DNA of 8,733 nucleotides from Planctomycetota bacterium (lineage in GTDB: Bacteria; Planctomycetota; GCA-002687715; DRQF01): contig WFTN01000188.1 of assembly GCA_015485455.1 (NCBI GenBank), positions 1-8,733 on the forward strand, written 5' to 3'. Of this stretch, positions 6,010 to 8,733 are shown one piece after another. The notes under the pieces were generated by a model, which saw nothing but the letters and a program-made list of their open reading frames with translations, made no database searches and had not been told where the DNA came from. The position numbers were made by a program, and so were the translations under genes. Numbering within the stretch: the first letter of the stretch is position 1; each line of letters starts with the position of its first letter.

Positions 6010-6744
6010 ATGAACGAAGCCTTATATATAGCCGCCAGTGGGATGACATCTGTCCAGCGCATGCTTGACGGTGCCACCCACAATACTGTCAACGCCGAGA
6101 CCCCCGGATATCAAAAGCATCAAATTGTGCTGAAGAACTTCGGAGCGGTTTTGGATCAGGCCGATGCCCGTCAGGGTTTGGTGACCGCCGATGAAGTCAT
6201 TGCTTTTGAGCAAGGGGAGTTCCGCACGGCTTCCAACCCGCTTGCCCTCGCACTCCAAGGAGATGGATTCTTGGTTGTTCGTCCTCCAGGGCCGACTGCC
6301 GAGGTTGCTTACACCAGAAATGGTGATCTCGCTCTCAATGCCAACGGGGAGCTGATCACGCGAGCCGGCTACCACGTACTCAGCGCTGAAGAGAAACCTA
6401 TTACATTGAGTGCCGTGGAGGGCCCGGTAACCATCAACAAGGATGGCACTATCATGCAGGGTGCTGAAGAGAAGGGCGTGCTTCAAGTCGTCGACTTTCC
6501 CCCAGAGATCCGTGACACACTTGTACCCGTGGGTGAAACGTTGTTTCGCACCACCGATACCTATCGCCCGACATTGACCGATGGCGCCACAACCGTTGAG
6601 CAAGGATTCCTGGAGTACCCCAAAGCGGCGGGGGTGAAAGGGCTCATCAACATGCTCATGGCCAACAAGAATTACGAAGCCATGCAGAAGGCCATTCGAT
6701 CCATCGATTCAGTCAACGAGAATTTGCTGCGTAATACGCAGTAG
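6010..6744 (+). CDS. flgF: Flagellar proximal rod protein FlgF
   Basis: FlgF is one of the rod subunits joining the motor base to the hook, exported by the flagellar type III system. The 244-residue length is normal for the family. The N-terminal rod motif is MNEALYIAASGM with a diverged NTVNAETPGYQK in place of the usual NNxANxxTxGFK. LALQGDGFLVV and YTRNGDLALNANGEL mark the shared FlgE/F/G core. The C-terminus (VNENLLRNTQ after LINMLMANKNYEAMQKAI) is the usual coiled rod segment. FlgF is preferred over a second FlgG because it is the first of two paralogues, precedes a canonical FlgG and departs more from the consensus. The start is supported by GAGAGAGAG at 5997-6005. flgG follows after 22 bases. 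Confidence 0.87.
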   Translation: MNEALYIAASGMTSVQRMLDGATHNTVNAETPGYQKHQIVLKNFGAVLDQADARQGLVTADEVIAFEQGEFRTASNPLALALQGDGFLVVRPPGPTAEVAYTRNGDLALNANGELITRAGYHVLSAEEKPITLSAVEGPVTINKDGTIMQGAEEKGVLQVVDFPPEIRDTLVPVGETLFRTTDTYRPTLTDGATTVEQGFLEYPKAAGVKGLINMLMANKNYEAMQKAIRSIDSVNENLLRNTQ

Positions 6745-6766
6745 CACCTGAGAGAGAAGAGAGACC

Positions 6767-7543
6767 ATGATCAAAGCACTGTTTACTGCCGCCACCGGCA
6801 TGAAAGCCCAGCAAACACGCATCGATGTGATTGCGAATAACCTGGCCAACGTCAATACGACGGGTTTCAAGAAGAGCCAAGTCAATTTCGAGGACCTTCT
6901 TTACAGCACCATTCGAGACCCGAATGAGCAAACGAAGGAAGGGTTGCGTCCCGCAGGGCTTCAAATCGGTTCTGGTTCTCGGCTTGTGAGTACCAGTAAG
7001 GTGTTCACTCCCGGTGTCTTGGAGGAAACCGGACAACCTCTTGACCTCGTCATTACCGGTCCTGGATTCTTTCAACTTCAGTCCATCAGTGGCGAAACGA
7101 TTTATACCCGTGATGGGAACTTTGGTATTGATCGGGATGGCAATGTGGTCAACTCCCAAGGACTCAAGCTCATCCCTAACTTAACTGTTCCTCAGAACGC
7201 TACCGTTGCGGTTGGCCAAGATGGTTTCGTTTCAGCCGTTGTTGGACAGGTTTCTTCACAAATCGGCCAGATCCAATTGGTGAACTTCGCCAACCCTGCA
7301 GGACTGAGTTCTGAAGGCGGCAATGTCTTGAAACAAAGTGGCGCCAGTGGGGCTCCTATCACAGGCAACCCCGGCGCAGCAGGATTCGGCACCATTGTTG
7401 GTGGTTTCCTCGAGAAGTCAAATGTCGAGGTTGTCAATGAACTTGTTGGTCTCATCACTTCACAAAGGGCTTACGAAACCTCATCGAAGGCAATTTCCGC
7501 CGCCGACGAGATGTTGACCACCGTGAACCAGATTCTTCGTTAG
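6767..7543 (+). CDS. flgG: Flagellar distal rod protein FlgG
   Basis: FlgG forms the distal rod that passes through the P and L rings. The 258-residue product is close to the usual length of about 260 and very close to consensus. It has MIKALFTAATGMKAQQ, then NNLANVNTTGFKKSQ, FEDLLYSTIR, GPGFFQLQ, YTRDGNFGIDRDGNVV, and the C-terminal SNVEVVNELVGLITSQRAYE with ADEMLTTVNQILR. The region LLYSTIRDPNEQTKEG corresponds to the FlgG-specific stretch that distinguishes it from FlgF and FlgE. The ATG at 6767 follows a run of GAGAG/AGAGAG between 6750 and 6764. The stop codon TAG at 7541-7543 is part of the flgA ribosome site. Confidence 0.96.
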   Translation: MIKALFTAATGMKAQQTRIDVIANNLANVNTTGFKKSQVNFEDLLYSTIRDPNEQTKEGLRPAGLQIGSGSRLVSTSKVFTPGVLEETGQPLDLVITGPGFFQLQSISGETIYTRDGNFGIDRDGNVVNSQGLKLIPNLTVPQNATVAVGQDGFVSAVVGQVSSQIGQIQLVNFANPAGLSSEGGNVLKQSGASGAPITGNPGAAGFGTIVGGFLEKSNVEVVNELVGLITSQRAYETSSKAISAADEMLTTVNQILR

Positions 7544-7552
7544 GAACGTGAC

Positions 7553-8560
7553 ATGAAACTACAGATAACGACAATCATCCTGTTTGCTCTTGCGGTCAAT
7601 TCTTTCGGGCAGATCGATGAAGACACTGCGGTCATCGTCGAGCTGAAAGGGGCGAGCATCGCAATCAAAGGATCTCGGGTGCGGGTTCAAGACATCGCCA
7701 ACGTGACGACTTTTGTCGTTAAAGGAGGCAATGAGCGGGTGACGAGCTTGCGAGCCAACTTGGCCACATTGGGTGTTTTTGCCGTCGGAAAAAATCGCCT
7801 CTCGGTGAAGCATGATTCCATCCGCAAGGCCCTGGTTCAGTCCGGATTCTCCGCCGGCAACGTCCAGATTGAAGGACCAGGCGAAATCCGGATTCGAAGA
7901 AAAACGATTCAAATCGAGAACCGGCGTATCTTGCGCATGGCTCGTCGATTCGTCCGCAACGCCCTTGTTGGCATCGATGAGAATGCCAAGATCACGTTTG
8001 CCAAGCACATTCCTCCCGTGGCCCTCCCACTGGCGAAGTACAGCTCAGAGCTCCATATCGAAACGGCGAAGAAGAATCCGACTTACATTGGCCAAGTAAG
8101 CCTGAAATTGGTGGTCGAGCTCGATGGCATTGACGAGACCTTGGCGGTCATTCCGGTCTTGATTACTCGCAAGGTCACGACGATTCGTCTTGCTCGTTCG
8201 ATCAAGAAAGGAACGGTCATCACCCGTGGAGACATCAAGTTAGAGTCTCAAGAAGTCTCTTCTATGGGTGACCAGCTTTTCTTTCGGGCTTCTGATGTGA
8301 TCGGCATGATTGCCAAACGAGACCTTGCCAATGGTGAAACGATCATTCGGTCGGACATCAAACAAACGCCCGTTGTTCGCAAGGATGACCTGCTGACTGT
8401 CCGAGTCAGGTCAGGTCTTCTCACAGTTCGAACTATCTGCATGGCAATGCAAGAAGGATCTCCGGGGGAGCAGATCTTGGTCCAGAACTTAGAAACGAAA
8501 CGTCAATTCGCTGCCATCGTGATTGATGAGAAGACAGCTGAAGTAAAATCAAGCAACTAG
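7553..8560 (+). CDS. flgA: Flagellar P-ring assembly chaperone FlgA, long form
   Basis: FlgA is a periplasmic chaperone for P-ring (FlgI) assembly. The first 20 residues (MKLQITTIILFALAVNSFGQ) look like a Sec signal peptide with cleavage near SFG/Q. Residues about 220-285 match the SAF domain: TTIRLARSIKKGTVITRGDI, then VIGMIAKRDLANGETIIRSD. After it comes the ChapFlgA-type end, KDDLLTVRVRSGLLTVRT to EILVQN-like GEQILVQNLETKR. At 335 residues it is longer than enterobacterial FlgA (about 219); the surplus is mainly in the N-terminal half, which is basic and beta-rich with no recognised domain. TAGGAA (7541-7546) supplies the ribosome site, six bases before the ATG. It lies between flgG and flgH, a common order in diderms. 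Confidence 0.88.
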   Translation: MKLQITTIILFALAVNSFGQIDEDTAVIVELKGASIAIKGSRVRVQDIANVTTFVVKGGNERVTSLRANLATLGVFAVGKNRLSVKHDSIRKALVQSGFSAGNVQIEGPGEIRIRRKTIQIENRRILRMARRFVRNALVGIDENAKITFAKHIPPVALPLAKYSSELHIETAKKNPTYIGQVSLKLVVELDGIDETLAVIPVLITRKVTTIRLARSIKKGTVITRGDIKLESQEVSSMGDQLFFRASDVIGMIAKRDLANGETIIRSDIKQTPVVRKDDLLTVRVRSGLLTVRTICMAMQEGSPGEQILVQNLETKRQFAAIVIDEKTAEVKSSN

Positions 8561-8571
8561 GAGAGAGAACC
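8559..8571 (+). promoter_or_regulatory. Ribosome binding site that sets the flgH start
   Basis: AGGAGAGAGA begins inside the flgA stop codon TAG and lies eight bases (AGGAG to ATG) before 8572. The overlap suggests translational coupling of flgA and flgH. Confidence 0.75.
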
Positions 8572-8733
8572 ATGAAGTTACTGATTAAGACAGTCTGTGC
8601 CTTGAGCCTTCTTTGCGCTTTGGCGCCGGCACAATCACTTTGGGATCCGAGCTATGCCGTGCGTCCGCTTTTCGCTGATAATACAGCTCGGGGGGTGGGT
8701 GACATCCTAACCATTGTCACTGTCTCTTATACA
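8572..8733 (+). CDS. flgH: Flagellar L-ring protein FlgH, 5' part
   Basis: FlgH forms the ring around the rod in the outer membrane. Only the first 54 codons are in the window. After a hydrophobic leader (MKLLIKTVCALSLLCALAPA) come SLWDP, RPLFADNTARGVGDILTIV, matching the conserved FlgH stretch SLF-D--A---GDI-TV. FlgH is usually a lipoprotein; here the leader's cysteines (residues 9 and 15) lack the small residue needed at -1, and the leader ends in an APA/QS site that suits signal peptidase I. This suggests a non-lipidated FlgH. It is partial at the 3' side only because the window ends. Confidence 0.9.
   Translation, partial: MKLLIKTVCALSLLCALAPAQSLWDPSYAVRPLFADNTARGVGDILTIVTVSYT

Larger units (their letters stand above)
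5940..6011 (+). promoter_or_regulatory. Distant inverted repeat able to mask the flgF start
   Basis: Bases 5940-5950 can pair with 6001-6011, giving 11 bp with one wobble and a perfect core TTTTTCTCT/AGAGAAAAA, across a 50-base loop containing the promoter. The right arm covers part of the ribosome site and the first two bases of the flgF ATG. The left arm is upstream of the promoter, so only read-through RNA would contain it. The arms are low-complexity, so chance pairing is possible. Confidence 0.35.

Noticed and set aside
6022..6603. Minus-strand open frame of 193 codons
   Set aside because: It is antisense to the well-supported flgF gene and has no motif or ribosome site of note.
1..8733. 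Mobile elements, CRISPR arrays, tRNA or rRNA genes, defence systems
   Set aside because: No transposase, integrase, regularly spaced repeats, cloverleaf or defence-type protein was seen; all confident genes are infA or flagellar.

Overview
The window is a block of flagellar hook and rod genes, all on the + strand, from a bacterium with an outer membrane. It opens with the tail of infA (translation initiation factor IF-1). Two gene sets follow: fliK-flgD-flgE, and after an intervening pair, flgF-flgG-flgA-flgH, with flgH cut by the window edge. FlgA and FlgH serve the periplasmic P-ring and outer-membrane L-ring, so the host is diderm. I cannot name the species. Moderate GC, the IF-1 sequence, a long FlgA and an expanded FlgE would fit a Verrucomicrobia/Planctomycetes-type lineage, but this is a weak inference.

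Layout: 1-207 infA end; 208-417 gap holding a strong sigma-54-type promoter (358-372); 418-1716 fliK; 1727-2227 flgD; 2292-4226 flgE; 4227-4513 gap with a terminator-like hairpin; 4514-5518 a membrane-anchored PilZ-domain protein; 5537-5779 a small unknown protein; 5780-6009 gap with a second sigma-54-type promoter (5956-5970); 6010-6744 flgF; 6767-7543 flgG; 7553-8560 flgA; 8572-8733 flgH start. No tRNA, rRNA, CRISPR array, insertion sequence or phage gene was seen.

How the genes work together: FlgF and FlgG build the proximal and distal rod. FlgA chaperones P-ring assembly and FlgH forms the L-ring. FlgD caps the growing hook, FlgE is the hook subunit and FliK measures hook length. The PilZ protein in between is a likely c-di-GMP-responsive modulator.

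The cluster itself is conventional; the more unusual signal is in the control regions. Both sigma-54-type promoters share one layout: -24/-12 box, a small hairpin at the predicted 5' end of the mRNA, a GAGAGAGA-type ribosome site, then ATG. In both cases an 11-bp pairing arm complementary to that ribosome site lies just outside the predicted transcript. Messages reading through from upstream could therefore fold to hide the start site, while messages from the local promoter could not. This is a hypothesis from sequence alone. Other points of note are a roughly 215-residue insertion in FlgE, a FlgH with no visible lipobox, and a possible frameshift in the small gene.
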